From assembly GCA_035559815.1 (NCBI GenBank), contig DATMAT010000034.1, positions 54,312 to 118,311 of the forward strand: 64,000 bases of DNA, given 5' to 3'. Positions 35,863-45,106 of the stretch are shown one piece after another (position 1 is the stretch's first letter; each line of letters begins with the position of its first letter). The position numbers and the translations under genes are program-made. The stretch is from Thermodesulfobacteriota bacterium (GTDB lineage: Bacteria; Desulfobacterota_D; UBA1144; Nemesobacterales; CSP1-2). The notes beneath the pieces were generated by a model. The model was not told the origin of the DNA. It did no database searches and saw only the letters and a program-made list of their open reading frames with translations.

Positions 35863-35908
35863 TCATATTCCTCCTTCGTGTCTTTCTGTCTTAATGGTTA
35901 GAAAAACC

Positions 35909-36415
35909 CTAATTCCCTGCCACCGAAACTACGGTTATGGCGATCATGGCCACTCCTATAGCCCCCTTTGTGATCGTTCCAAACACCCTTCCGAAGAAAG
36001 CCCCTCGTCCTGATTGTATGGCCTGGTCGAAGCCCTTTTTCTTGAGAAGCTCGACAAAGAAAGCCCCGGCGAATGCCCCCAAGAACGCCCCTATGACCGA
36101 GCCGATTCCAAAAAGAAAAGGCGCACCCAGGATAGCGCCGATAATCCCGCCAGCGATAGAGCCGACGATTGCACTCTTACTGGCCCTCTCTTTTTTTGCT
36201 CCGGCTATACCCAGAAAAAACTCCAGCAGTTCTCCTAGGAGAGCTAAAGCCGCCAGGACTATTATAACCTTTGTGGTAATCTCGTTAAATCCCTTGTACC
36301 ATCCGTAAAGAATGGAATCGGCCAGGATAATGAAAGTGCCGGGGAGGCCAAACAGAAGAGAGGCAAGACCTATGAATGCAATAATTATGAATACGATAAA
36401 GACCAGATAATCCAT
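35909..36415 (-). CDS. DUF456 family membrane protein
   Basis: A 168-residue very hydrophobic protein with three to four helices. It has FGLPGTFIILADSILYGWY near the N-terminus and a glycine-zipper-like centre (SIAGGIIGAILGAPFLFGIG, then IGAFLGAFAGAFFVELL), matching DUF456. The function is unknown. It sits 158 bases upstream of pheS on the same strand and may be transcribed with it. Confidence 0.85.
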   Translation of the reverse strand: MDYLVFIVFIIIAFIGLASLLFGLPGTFIILADSILYGWYKGFNEITTKVIIVLAALALLGELLEFFLGIAGAKKERASKSAIVGSIAGGIIGAILGAPFLFGIGSVIGAFLGAFAGAFFVELLKKKGFDQAIQSGRGAFFGRVFGTITKGAIGVAMIAITVVSVAGN

Positions 36416-36594
36416 TCATTATTATTTACCTGGGAAAATATATTAATCCAAATCTTTCAGCAATTTCTTCATCAGTGGATATTTTGTGGTAGTATTTACC
36501 GGCTCCGTTGTTTAACACGTTATCTAAATACCTATCTTGAACAGTAAACTTCAAAACGCTCCATAGATAATAAAATCGGATATGAGGCTAGTTT

Positions 36595-37248
36595 ATGGAA
36601 TTTATAAAAGACGTTATCGACATCTTACTGCACTTTGATAAATATCTCGATTTGATAATAAGGACTTACGGCACCTGGACCTATGTTATTCTTTTTCTCA
36701 TTATATTCTGCGAAACAGGGCTAGTAGTAACTCCTTTCCTCCCAGGGGACTCGCTTCTTTTCGCCGCAGGAGCATTCGCCGCTCTCGGCTCGCTAGATCC
36801 AGTTCTTTTAGTTATTCTTCTCAGCATCGCCGCAATACTGGGTGATAACGTGAATTACTGGATAGGGCACTTTATCGGCCCGAAGGCATTTACCAAGGAG
36901 AAATCACGCTTTCTTAACAAAGAATACTTGGAACGGACACATCAGTTCTACGAAAAATACGGCGGAAAGACCATTATCATTGCCCGATTTATACCAATAC
37001 TACGCACCTTTGCCCCCTTTGTGGCGGGTATAGGAAGTATGACCTACAAGAGATTTACTATCTACAACATCACGGGAGGAATTGTCTGGATTGTGACTTT
37101 TGTGCTCGCCGGTTATTTCTTCGGCAACATTCCTTTCATCAAGAAAAATTTTGAGATAGTCATACTGGCCATCATTATAATATCCTTCCTGCCGGGCATA
37201 ATCGAATTTCTACGCCAAAGATCTAAATCTAATTCCAGAGCATATTAG
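36595..37248 (+). CDS. DedA family membrane protein
   Basis: A 217-residue DedA/SNARE-associated protein: [20 protein letters not shown] in the re-entrant region and [20 protein letters not shown], the conserved arginine/proline motif, followed by [10 protein letters not shown]. Family members act as flippases of undecaprenyl phosphate or phosphatidylethanolamine and maintain membrane potential. Five to six helices are predicted by eye. It is a single gene between DUF456 and the decayed kdp locus. Confidence 0.92.
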   Translation: MEFIKDVIDILLHFDKYLDLIIRTYGTWTYVILFLIIFCETGLVVTPFLPGDSLLFAAGAFAALGSLDPVLLVILLSIAAILGDNVNYWIGHFIGPKAFTKEKSRFLNKEYLERTHQFYEKYGGKTIIIARFIPILRTFAPFVAGIGSMTYKRFTIYNITGGIVWIVTFVLAGYFFGNIPFIKKNFEIVILAIIIISFLPGIIEFLRQRSKSNSRAY

Positions 37249-37317
37249 CTCGTTCAGGTTCGAATAAAAAGCACCAGCGATTCATGCCATATCCCCACCC
37301 GTTCCATCGCCTATACT

Positions 37318-37791
37318 CTAGGCCGACTTCCGAGCAAAGCCTCGAATTAAAGCAATTACAATGCAAATTCCAGTCGCATCCGAAAAGAAGTTTTGCACAG
37401 CCAATTCGCCGCTATAAGCCTGCCAGTTTGTGTTCGTGACAAAGCTGACGGCGGTATTCAGAGCCAGATGCCAGGTAAATCCAGGAAACCTCTGTGGATT
37501 AAGTGGAAGAACCCCCTGAAGTATGAGGATTCCGAAGAGTATCAGTATCCCCAAACCGTTAAAAGTAAGCATTGCCAGAGCGTAGCCCTTCCAATCCATC
37601 TCTTCATCGCTTCTTATGCCCGCTATTCTATAAACCAGATTTTCCGAACGCCTAAAAACCGGGCTTGGAAATGTATGGTCACCCTGATAGACCCTAGCCA
37701 TATAAGTACCGAATGGTTTCACTAGAAGAGTCGCAACAATCAAAACCAAAAACATCACCAAAAGATCAAGTAATACATCTATTCTCTGCAT
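37318..37791 (-). pseudogene. kdpA: kdpA remnant (potassium-transporting ATPase subunit A, N-terminal fragment)
   Basis: The 157-residue frame matches the first quarter of KdpA (normally about 557 aa): [36 protein letters not shown], then [20 protein letters not shown] and [15 protein letters not shown], the first selectivity-filter segment. Straight after that filter about 11 residues present in E. coli KdpA (TTLSYFSQMAG) are missing, and [21 protein letters not shown] resumes until a stop at RGFARKSA. The rest of kdpA, kdpB and kdpC are absent; DedA follows. It is therefore a broken gene. It remains downstream of an apparently intact c-di-AMP riboswitch and promoter. Confidence 0.9.
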
Positions 37792-37794
37792 AAT

Positions 37795-37905
37795 TTATTC
37801 TCCACATGCTAAAAGAAAGTTGATCAGGCTCAAGCAGAATCCTAGACACATGATTCCGCATTTGCCTAAACCGAGAATGGAGTTGCTCAAAGCGGGAATC
37901 ATCAT
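37795..37905 (-). CDS. Short hydrophobic peptide upstream of the kdpA remnant (KdpF-like position)
   Basis: A 36-codon frame from ATG 37905: MMIPALSNSILGLGKCGIMC, then LGFCLSLINFLLACGE. It is one transmembrane stretch ending three bases before the kdpA ATG. KdpF, a 29-residue membrane peptide, occupies this place in kdpFABC operons, but sequence identity to KdpF is not evident. The frame is open further upstream to a TAA near 37967 (GDHFWAALHAIHN...), so it may be the 3' part of a frameshifted gene started at 38047. Confidence 0.35.
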   Translation of the reverse strand: MMIPALSNSILGLGKCGIMCLGFCLSLINFLLACGE

Positions 37906-37960
37906 GATAGGTATGATCCCCAAGATATTATGTATCGCATGGAGAGCCGCCCAGAAATGA

Positions 37961-38047
37961 TCACCTTATATTGGAGATTGGCTGGGACAGGAATGAAGAA
38001 ATGTACTCCACTTTCATCCCTGAGTGAATTTGCAAAGGGTTTTTCAT
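37961..38047 (-). pseudogene. Short ORF behind the c-di-AMP riboswitch
   Basis: A 28-codon frame starting MKNPLQIHSGMKVEYISSFL and ending at TGA. It has a perfect Shine-Dalgarno AGGAGG (38054-38059) six bases before the ATG, directly after the riboswitch. No family is recognised. The second frame immediately downstream stays open for about 57 codons, suggesting one small gene broken by a frameshift. It could also be a leader peptide. Confidence 0.4.
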
Positions 38048-38060
38048 TTTGTTCCTCCTG

Positions 38061-38181
38061 ACAACGCCTACGAGGTTAGCTGACGGGCTCGGGTCGGAAG
38101 GATTAACCCTACATCGCTTCTGGATGATTCGCCCCTAAATCCTGGTTCCCCCGCTTTTCCTTTTGTGGAGAATTCGGCGAT
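38061..38181 (-). promoter_or_regulatory. c-di-AMP riboswitch (ydaO/yuaA type)
   Basis: Read on the minus strand, the RNA opens ATCGCCGAATTCTCC and continues GCGGGGGAACC, GGGGCGAATC, AGGGTTAATCCTTCC and GACCCGAGC. It closes with GTCAGCTAACCTCGTAGGC. These are the conserved blocks of the ydaO motif in order and spacing, and 5' CGCC can pair with 3' GGCG to close P1. c-di-AMP binding to this class normally turns off potassium-uptake or wall-hydrolase genes. The AGGAGG of the next ORF lies just 3' of P1, so control could be at translation; no terminator U-run is seen. Confidence 0.93.
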
Positions 38182-38199
38182 TGCATTTTAAGGTTGTTT

Positions 38200-38227
38200 A
38201 GCATAGTATATTTGCCATTTTTGTCAA
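38200..38227 (-). promoter_or_regulatory. Sigma-70-type promoter for the riboswitch transcript
   Basis: On the minus strand TTGACA (38222-38227), a 16-base spacer and TATGCT (38200-38205) precede the riboswitch by about 20 bases, placing the expected start a few bases 5' of the aptamer. Confidence 0.7.
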
Positions 38228-38577
38228 ATCCACTTTGCACAAACTGTGGTAATTCGAATGCTTAGTAACTCGGCTGTTTTTATCTTAGTATCTCCGGTAT
38301 ACTCAAAGACTTCTTGGATGCAACTTTTTTGAATCTACTCCAAGGAAATGTTGAATCAGAATTATGCTAAACTAGAACAGAGAACCCTGACAACCCAGTA
38401 GAAATTAAGCTTAGAAAGTTTGTGTCAAAAAAGAATAACAAAGCAAACTGCCGAGAAATTATTACGGTAAAAAAGACCACACACGGGTTTCGAGTACTTT
38501 TCTACTGAGGCGACCATTTACTCTCAAATAGATTTTTATGTGAAAGTATAGACTCAGGAAAATCAGAGGTTTAGCCA
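38228..38577. other. AT-rich spacer upstream of the K+/H+ antiporter
   Basis: No gene and no repeat family seen. It presumably carries the promoter of the antiporter gene on the + strand; no clear -35/-10 pair stands out. Confidence 0.4.
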
Positions 38578-40053
38578 ATGATCTCTATAGAAATCTTACT
38601 ATTAGGATCCTCCATCTTACTATTACTGAGCATACTTGCCAGCAAGGCTTCGGATAAAATAGGCGTCCCAGCCTTACTACTCTTTCTACTAGTAGGAATG
38701 CTTGCCGGTTCGGAGGGACCGGGAGGCATCGAGTTTGATAATCCCTGGCTGGCTCAATCCCTGGGGGTTACGGCTTTGTCTTTCATACTCTTTGCCGGCG
38801 GACTTGATACAGATTGGTCAAGCATCCGCCCGGTGTTATGGAAGGGACTTTCCCTCTCAACTCTTGGTGTATTAATCACGGCTTTGCTTGTCGGATGTTT
38901 TGCCGCATTCGTACTGGACTTCTCCTTACTCGAAGGCTTATTGCTGGGAGCAATAGTTTCTTCAACAGATGCTGCCGCCGTCTTCGCTGTGTTGAGATCA
39001 AGAAACGTCAGCCTAAAAGAACAACTAAAGCGACTGTTGGAGCTGGAATCGGGAAGTAACGATCCGATGGCTGTCCTTTTAACCATCGGCCTAATTAGTC
39101 TCTTGATTAACCCTACCGAATCCGTGCTTGATTTGGTTCCGATGTTTATACAACAAATCGCTCTCGGCGCTTTAATGGGTTATGCCATTGGCAGAGGAAT
39201 TATTTTAGTGGTCAATTATTCGAGACTGCAATATGAAGGTCTCTATCCGGCGTTGACGCTGGCATTAGTTCTTTTCACCTATGGAGCGACTGCATCTTTA
39301 GGTGGTAATGGCTTTCTTGCGGTATATATCGCCGGACTGGTCGCGGGGAACAGCAACTTCATCCATAAGAAAAGTTTGATAAGATTTCACGACGGACTAG
39401 CCTGGCTTATGCAAATCACCATGTTTTTATCACTTGGTCTCTTAGTCTTCCCGTCACACCTTGTGCCGGTTATAGGGGTGGGAATGTTATTATCGTTATT
39501 CCTAATTTTTGTAGCCCGTCCGGCAAGCGTATTTCTCACCCTGCTGTTTGCCAAAATTAATATCAGAGAAAAAACCATGATTTCGTGGGTTGGGCTACGG
39601 GGAGCGGTTCCGATTATTCTGGCTACCTTTCCCCTGGTTTCCGGGGTTTCCCAGGCTGAGATGATTTTCAACCTGGTTTTCTTCATCGTGCTTACATCTG
39701 CTCTTATTCAGGGGACATCCATACCGCTCATTGCCAGGCTCCTTAAGGTAGACGAGCCGATTCCGGAGAAGCCCAAATATCCGATTGAATTTGAGCCTGC
39801 TGAGAATATTAAAGCGGAGATGGCCGAGTTGGAAATTCCAGATGATTCGACAGCCATCGGTAAACAAATTGTAGAATTAGGCCTACCCCCGAACACGCTG
39901 ATTATGTTGATTAACCGAAAGAACGAATTCATCGTCCCAGCCGGTGGGACGATCATTGAACCTGGTGATAGGATGCTTCTGCTAGCGGATAAAAATACTC
40001 TTGAACAAGTAAGTTCGATACTAAAATCCGATAAGTCAAAAGAGGTTGCCTAA
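38578..40053 (+). CDS. K+/H+ (or Na+/H+) antiporter of the NhaP2/CvrA type with RCK_C domain
   Basis: A 491-residue CPA1 antiporter with about 12-13 helices. It has [21 protein letters not shown] [26 protein letters not shown], the ion-binding [13 protein letters not shown] and [14 protein letters not shown]. The C-terminus (from about residue 405) is an RCK_C/TrkA_C domain: [20 protein letters not shown] and [22 protein letters not shown] domains of such antiporters (for example CpaA of Staphylococcus) bind c-di-AMP. It lies about 400 bases from, and divergent to, a c-di-AMP riboswitch, which suggests a local potassium-homeostasis theme. Single gene, convergent with secF. Confidence 0.93.
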   Translation: MISIEILLLGSSILLLLSILASKASDKIGVPALLLFLLVGMLAGSEGPGGIEFDNPWLAQSLGVTALSFILFAGGLDTDWSSIRPVLWKGLSLSTLGVLITALLVGCFAAFVLDFSLLEGLLLGAIVSSTDAAAVFAVLRSRNVSLKEQLKRLLELESGSNDPMAVLLTIGLISLLINPTESVLDLVPMFIQQIALGALMGYAIGRGIILVVNYSRLQYEGLYPALTLALVLFTYGATASLGGNGFLAVYIAGLVAGNSNFIHKKSLIRFHDGLAWLMQITMFLSLGLLVFPSHLVPVIGVGMLLSLFLIFVARPASVFLTLLFAKINIREKTMISWVGLRGAVPIILATFPLVSGVSQAEMIFNLVFFIVLTSALIQGTSIPLIARLLKVDEPIPEKPKYPIEFEPAENIKAEMAELEIPDDSTAIGKQIVELGLPPNTLIMLINRKNEFIVPAGGTIIEPGDRMLLLADKNTLEQVSSILKSDKSKEVA

Positions 40054-40088
40054 CCGTACCAATATCAAATTCATTCAGTCGCCTAGCT

Positions 40089-41006
40089 CTAGGTGAGCAC
40101 CCCTTTCCTGTGCTTCCAGTAAATCACAAAGGCACTGGCCACAAATATTGAGGAATAGGTACCGACAATTACACCCACGATGAGCGTAAACGCAAAATCA
40201 TGGATTACCGCGCCTCCCAGTAGAAAGAGAGCGGCTAGGACAAGGAAAACGGTTAATCCGGTCAAAATTGTCCTGGACAAGGTCTGACTGACCGCTTCAT
40301 TCACGAGCTGTCTAAATCCAATCTTCGTGGCTTTTCTCAAATTTTCCCTGATTCGGTCGAAGATGATGATCGTGTCGTTCACCGAATAACCGATCACCGT
40401 CAGGAGCGCGGCGACAATGGCCAAGGTAAACTCCTTATCCATTATGGAGATTGCCCCCAGGGTTATCAATACATCGTGAACGATCGCAATAACCGCACCC
40501 AATGCATATTCAAACTCAAACCTGATCATGAGGTATAAAAGTATCCCCACACAACCAAGCAAGACCGATATTACTGCCTTCTGTATAAGCTCCCTGCCGA
40601 CATTGGGACCGATGTAATCTATCCTAAGAATGCTGGCTCCTTGAAATTCAGGAACGTTCTTAATCAGGTCTTCAAGCTTGTTCTGCAGTTCCTGGATCTT
40701 ATCGAAAGCTATGACCTTGGGAGAAAACCTTATGAGATAATCGTTATCCTGGGGCAACCCCAGTTGCTGGACAGCTTCGGCGGTGTATCCAGAGGAGCTG
40801 AGTATGTTTCTTATCTGGTCCGATTTTATTTCTTTTGCAAATTGTATATGTACCTCCGTCCCACCGACAAATTCCACACCCCAGTTCGGGCCTTTATGAT
40901 AAACGAATGAGATAATACCTATAAGAATCAACCCCCACGAGATAAAAACCGCCTTCTTCATCTTACCCACAAAATCAATGTACGTACCGGGTTTGATTAT
41001 GTCCAA
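40089..41006 (-). CDS. secF: Protein translocase subunit SecF
   Basis: A 305-residue SecF with six helices: FVGGTEVHIQF in the first periplasmic domain, DYIGPNVGRELIQ before TM2, and VIGYSVNDTIIIFDRIRENL in the cytoplasmic D5/D6 region. With SecD it uses the proton gradient to pull exported proteins through SecYEG. It is the last gene of tgt-yajC-secD-secF, about 110 bases after secD, with a dispersed repeat in between. Confidence 0.96.
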   Translation of the reverse strand: MDIIKPGTYIDFVGKMKKAVFISWGLILIGIISFVYHKGPNWGVEFVGGTEVHIQFAKEIKSDQIRNILSSSGYTAEAVQQLGLPQDNDYLIRFSPKVIAFDKIQELQNKLEDLIKNVPEFQGASILRIDYIGPNVGRELIQKAVISVLLGCVGILLYLMIRFEFEYALGAVIAIVHDVLITLGAISIMDKEFTLAIVAALLTVIGYSVNDTIIIFDRIRENLRKATKIGFRQLVNEAVSQTLSRTILTGLTVFLVLAALFLLGGAVIHDFAFTLIVGVIVGTYSSIFVASAFVIYWKHRKGVLT

Positions 41007-41033
41007 GTTACTAAAACCTCCTGATTTTCAAAA

Positions 41034-41105
41034 GAATTCAGAAGCCGGAAGTCAGGAGCCGGAAGTTTTCTTCCGTATTCTGACTTCTGACTCCTGGATT
41101 CTCTT
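41034..41105. repeat. GAATTCAGAAG...CTTCTGACTCC inverted repeat between secD and secF
   Basis: An imperfect long inverted repeat made of words like AATTCAGAAGCCGGAAGTCAG and TTCTGACTTCTGACTCCTGG. It is a low-complexity dispersed family also seen near 35800-35862. It interrupts the secD-secF operon and would fold in the mRNA. Confidence 0.65.
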
Positions 41106-41115
41106 CTCAATTTCA

Positions 41116-42714
41116 TCATATGCTCAAGGCCTCCACCTTTTTCTCTCCGTAAATCAGGTCGGTTATTACCCGCGCCACGATCACATTGCTGAAGACGGTG
41201 GAAATTATTCCTATACAAAGAGTTGCCGCAAAGCCCTTAATAGGTCCGGTGCCAAACCAAAATAGTATGAGTCCGGTGAGAAGGGTAGTTATGTTCGAAT
41301 CTAACACCGTCCAGAGGGATCGGCTGTATCCCGCCTCGATGGCCGCCAGGGGGGACTTTCCTACTCTCAGTTCCTCCTTGATTCTCTCGAAAATGATTAT
41401 GTTTCCGTCCACAGCCATCCCCATGGTCAGGACCAGACCGGCAATACCGGGAAGGGTGAGTGTTACCCCGAAAGAGGAGAGAAATCCGAGTATAAACAAC
41501 ATGTTAAGGATAAGGGCAGTATCCGCCACTACTCCCTGAAGCCTGTAGAATACGATCATGAAGAGGAGAACAGCAACGCCCCCTACGATCATAGATAGCT
41601 TTCCCTTCTCGATCGAATCCCTACCCAGCGAGGGGCCGACGGTTTGCTCTTGTTCGACATCTACCGGAACAGGCAACGCCCCGGAGCGAAGCACTAGAGC
41701 CAAATCCTTTGCCTCGTCGACGGAGAAGTTCCCGGTAATTCTCCCCTGAGACGAGATCCGCTCCTGAATGACCGGGGCCGACTTAATCGTTCCGTCGAGC
41801 ACGATGGCCAGCCTCTGTCCCACGTTTTCCCCGGTGAGTTGTCCGAACCGGCTGGCTCCTTCTCCCCTAAAGCTGAATCCTACAGCCGGCCGTCCAAACT
41901 CGTCGAATATCAGTCTGGCGTCGGATAGATACTGCCCGGTTACCTGAGCCTCGCTCTCGGTTATGAAGAATTCTTCATTCTCCTGACCGGTATCGCCAGG
42001 ATGAAGCTGGAGCCCTTGAGAAGCAAGCTCTTCAGGGGTGGTAACGTTGTACTTGGCAAGAAGGGTTTCCTCGGTCGGGCCGGCATCCTTTACAATCTTG
42101 AATTCGAGCACAGCGGCGCGTTTTATTATGTTTATTATCCTTTCCCGGTCTGCGGCGGAAGCTCCGGGGACTTGAATTAAGATTCTATCGGCACCTGCTC
42201 GCTGTATGATCGGCTCGACTAAACCAAACTCCAGCACCCGGTTTTCTATCGTTTCCTTCACCTGGTCGATGGCTCTTCTTTGCAATTCGGTAATGTATCT
42301 ATCTTTGAGCGTGAGACTAAGAGATAGGTTATTCTCGCTAATATCGGCAATATCCTTGTAGTTAGACTCTATAACCCTTCCTTTCTCCAGGTCGTCCTTA
42401 GAGAAAAAACTGATAGTGAGCGTCTTATCATGGTTGTCGAATCCCTTCACCAGGACCTGTTCTTTATTCAGCTCATCGGTTATAGACTCTTTCATGTTTG
42501 AGAGCTCATGCTCTACCGCTTTATCGGCCTGCACGCCGAGGAGGAGAAAAACCCCTCCTTTTAAATCGAGCCCTAGCCTGATTCCGCGGTCGGGGAAAAT
42601 CTTACCCCACCAGCTAGGTAGCTTGTCACCCAAGAAAGTGGGCATCATAAAAATCATGGAGAGAAAAGTTATTACCAGTATGACGGTGATCCATCCTCTA
42701 GAGGCCCTTCTCAT
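41116..42714 (-). CDS. secD: Protein translocase subunit SecD
   Basis: A 532-residue SecD. It has RLGLDLKGGVFLLLGV in the first periplasmic domain, IQVPGASAADRERII, PVPVDVEQEQTVGPSLG before TM2 and TMGMAVDGNIIIFERIKEEL in the TM4 region with the proton-relay Asp. The start codon overlaps the stop of yajC by four bases. It is the proton-driven component of the SecDF-YajC accessory complex at the inner membrane. Confidence 0.97.
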   Translation of the reverse strand: MRRASRGWITVILVITFLSMIFMMPTFLGDKLPSWWGKIFPDRGIRLGLDLKGGVFLLLGVQADKAVEHELSNMKESITDELNKEQVLVKGFDNHDKTLTISFFSKDDLEKGRVIESNYKDIADISENNLSLSLTLKDRYITELQRRAIDQVKETIENRVLEFGLVEPIIQRAGADRILIQVPGASAADRERIINIIKRAAVLEFKIVKDAGPTEETLLAKYNVTTPEELASQGLQLHPGDTGQENEEFFITESEAQVTGQYLSDARLIFDEFGRPAVGFSFRGEGASRFGQLTGENVGQRLAIVLDGTIKSAPVIQERISSQGRITGNFSVDEAKDLALVLRSGALPVPVDVEQEQTVGPSLGRDSIEKGKLSMIVGGVAVLLFMIVFYRLQGVVADTALILNMLFILGFLSSFGVTLTLPGIAGLVLTMGMAVDGNIIIFERIKEELRVGKSPLAAIEAGYSRSLWTVLDSNITTLLTGLILFWFGTGPIKGFAATLCIGIISTVFSNVIVARVITDLIYGEKKVEALSI

Positions 42715-43097
42715 TTCTCGGATTTTTCCTCCTTTCCCTTTTTCTCTTCTTCATCTTGAGCGGCCAAGCCCGATACACCGGCGCGGGAGAGCCGCACGTT
42801 AACCCCCTTAGCAATCTCGAGCGTGATGACGTCTCCGGTGATATTCAGAATCCTCCCATATATGCCGCCAGAGGTAATCACTGTATCTCCCCTTTTCAGG
42901 TTCTTGAGCATCTCCTGCCTTTCCCGGCCCTGTTTCTGCTGGGGCCTCAGGATCAAGAAATAAAACAGCACGAAGATTAATACGAACGGAAGGATAGCAG
43001 CGATAGGAGAACCGGCAGCGCCTCCTTCTCCTCCTTGAGGCATCGGACACCCTACCAAAAATACCAAGACCGGTAGAATTAAAATTATGATTTGCAA
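42711..43097 (-). CDS. yajC: Preprotein translocase subunit YajC
   Basis: A 128-residue single-pass protein. The segment FVLIFVLFYFLILRPQQKQGRERQEML is split as a hydrophobic helix followed by the diagnostic RPQQK. It then has LKRGDTVITSGGIYGRI, the soluble beta domain, and a Lys/Glu-rich tail. An N-terminal hydrophobic stretch (IIILILPVLVFLVGCPMPQG) resembles a lipoprotein signal and makes it somewhat longer than E. coli YajC. It lies three bases after tgt and overlaps secD. Confidence 0.95.
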   Translation of the reverse strand: MQIIILILPVLVFLVGCPMPQGGEGGAAGSPIAAILPFVLIFVLFYFLILRPQQKQGRERQEMLKNLKRGDTVITSGGIYGRILNITGDVITLEIAKGVNVRLSRAGVSGLAAQDEEEKKGKEEKSEK

Positions 43098-43099
43098 GA

Positions 43100-44209
43100 T
43101 TATTCTGAACCTCCCTTAGAATGGAGTATTGATTTAAAACCGGAGAACTCCCCCCTCATCAGAGCTTCCCTTATCCCTCTCATCAACCATCCGTAATAGT
43201 GCAGGTTATGAAGGGTAAGAAGACGGGAGGCCAGTATCTCCTTAGCCTGATATAGATGCCGGAGATACGCTCTGGAAAACGTCCTGCAGGTGTAGCATTG
43301 GCAATCTTGGTCAACAGGAGTCTCGTCCTCTCCGTACTGGGCATTTTTTATAACCATTTTTCCGTGGTTTGTAAAGAGAGTGCCGTTTCTAGCATTCCTG
43401 GTGGGGAGTACACAATCAAAGAGGTCAACCCCCATCGACACCGCTTCCACGATATCCTCGGGCATCCCCAGCCCCATGAGGTACCGGGGCTTATCCGGAG
43501 GGAGATGGGACAAGGTTTTATAAGCGATTTCATATGTTTCCTCCTTAGATTCACCTATGCCCAAACCTCCCACGGCATAGCCGTCAAAGCCTATCTCCAA
43601 TAGCTCACAAGCCGATCTCTCCCGGAGCGATGAGTAAACGCCTCCTTGAATGATTCCGAAGAGCGCCCTCTCTTGGTCCTTCCTCGCCTCTTTACAGAGC
43701 CTGGCCCAGCGTGTAGTCAGTTGGACCGAGTTTTCCATATATTCATAAGACGAGGGAAACGGAGGACATTCGTCCAAACACATCATGATATCGGTTCCCA
43801 AGGCTTCCTGTATCTCCACACATATACCCGGACTCAAGAAATGCTCACTGCCATCCAGATGAGAACGAAAGAGTATACCGTCTTCCCTGATTTTCCTGAC
43901 TTTAGAGAGACTAAGCGCCTGAAACCCACCGCTATCGGTCAGAATGGAACGATTCCATCCCATGAACCGGTGTATCCCCCCCAGCTCCTCCACCTTCTTA
44001 TGACCAGGTCTCAAGTACATATGATAGGCATTAACCACCAGCAGCTCGAACCCCATGTCCTCCATCTCATCCGGTGTCATCGCCTTTACCGATCCCTGAG
44101 TGGCCACGGGCATAAATGCCGGGGTCGCCACCGTGCCGTGAGGGGTATGAATCCTTCCTGCCCTTGCACCCGTATCTTTGTCTTTTTTTATAATTTCGAA
44201 CTTAAACAT
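43100..44209 (-). CDS. tgt: Queuine tRNA-ribosyltransferase
   Basis: A 369-residue TGT. Catalytic and binding motifs: HGTVATPAFMPVATQGSVK, ILTDSGGFQALSL (catalytic Asp region), GGVYSSLRERSACEL, DGYAVGGLGIGESKEE and the zinc site CQCYTCRTFSRAYL with a later His (LLTLHNLHYY). It exchanges guanine-34 for preQ1 in the GUN anticodons. It is the first gene of tgt-yajC-secD-secF, the arrangement also known in Proteobacteria. Confidence 0.97.
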   Translation of the reverse strand: MFKFEIIKKDKDTGARAGRIHTPHGTVATPAFMPVATQGSVKAMTPDEMEDMGFELLVVNAYHMYLRPGHKKVEELGGIHRFMGWNRSILTDSGGFQALSLSKVRKIREDGILFRSHLDGSEHFLSPGICVEIQEALGTDIMMCLDECPPFPSSYEYMENSVQLTTRWARLCKEARKDQERALFGIIQGGVYSSLRERSACELLEIGFDGYAVGGLGIGESKEETYEIAYKTLSHLPPDKPRYLMGLGMPEDIVEAVSMGVDLFDCVLPTRNARNGTLFTNHGKMVIKNAQYGEDETPVDQDCQCYTCRTFSRAYLRHLYQAKEILASRLLTLHNLHYYGWLMRGIREALMRGEFSGFKSILHSKGGSE

Positions 44210-44218
44210 ATTTAGTGA

Positions 44219-44303
44219 ATGATTTCGGATTGCAGATTGCGGATTTCGGATTGAACATTAGTTATCCTTTAAATCCGCAATCCGAAACCCCAAATCCGCA
44301 ATT
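44219..44303. repeat. GATTGCGGATTTCGGATTG inverted repeat upstream of tgt
   Basis: Words GATTTCGGATTGCAGATTG and GCGGATTTCGGATTG face AAATCCGCAATCCGAAACCC and CAAATCCGCAATTAATT, forming a long hairpin. It fills the space between tgt and dapB and is a common dispersed type. Confidence 0.65.
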
Positions 44304-44305
44304 AA

Positions 44306-45106
44306 TTAGATCCCCAGAACATCTCTCATGGTGTAAATTCCGGGAGGTTTGCCCACAACCCACCTTACTGCTCGGATTGCTCCTCTGGCAAAATTGTCTC
44401 GGCTAGTTGCCCTGTGGGTGAGCTCGATTCTTTCACCATCTCCCAAAAAAAAGACCGTATGCTCCCCAATTACATCCCCTCCGCGCACGGCTTGTATCCC
44501 TATCTCTTCCCTTTTTCTCTCCCCGGCCTGGCCATACCTCCCAAACCGGGCTACCTTTTTAAAATCCCTCCCCAGAGCCTCGGCAATCTCTTCTCCTAGC
44601 CTGATTGCAGTGCCGCTAGGTGAATCAACCTTATGTCTATGATGAACCTCGGTTATCTCCACATCAAATTCATCCCCAAGATAAGCGGCAACCCTTTTTG
44701 AAACCTCGAACAGGACGTTGATTCCAACACTCATGTTGGGAGAAATTACACAAGGAAAACTGCGGGCAAGTTCCTCGATCTTGCCTCTTTCATCCTGACT
44801 CAAGCCAGTAGTACCTATGACCATCGGCTTTCCGCTTTTTGAAGCATACTGGGCGTGCTCAAGCGTCGCTCCCGGGCTGGTGAAATCGATAACGGCGTCC
44901 GCTTCATCGGCGGCGTTCTCTATACTATCGGAAATAAGCAAATTGAGTTTACCTGCTCCCAGTACAACTCCAGCGTCTTTTCCCAGGTCCGGATGTCCTT
45001 TTTTTTCGGTTACCCCTACTACCTCTATCCCCTCTTCTAGTTGAAGTAGGGAGAATATTCTCCCTCCCATCCTTCCGGCAACGCCGGTAATAGCCACTTT
45101 TATCAT
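44306..45106 (-). CDS. dapB: 4-hydroxy-tetrahydrodipicolinate reductase
   Basis: A 266-residue DapB: VAITGVAGRMGGRIFSLL (NAD(P) loop), DAVIDFTSPGATLEHAQY, PMVIGTTGLSQDE, ISPNMSVGINVLFEV and the substrate motif EVHHRHKVDSPSGTAIRLG with the catalytic His and Lys. It serves lysine and diaminopimelate synthesis. Its start is one base from the stop of the upstream lipoprotein gene, implying coupling. No other dap gene is in the window. Confidence 0.97.
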   Translation of the reverse strand: MIKVAITGVAGRMGGRIFSLLQLEEGIEVVGVTEKKGHPDLGKDAGVVLGAGKLNLLISDSIENAADEADAVIDFTSPGATLEHAQYASKSGKPMVIGTTGLSQDERGKIEELARSFPCVISPNMSVGINVLFEVSKRVAAYLGDEFDVEITEVHHRHKVDSPSGTAIRLGEEIAEALGRDFKKVARFGRYGQAGERKREEIGIQAVRGGDVIGEHTVFFLGDGERIELTHRATSRDNFARGAIRAVRWVVGKPPGIYTMRDVLGI

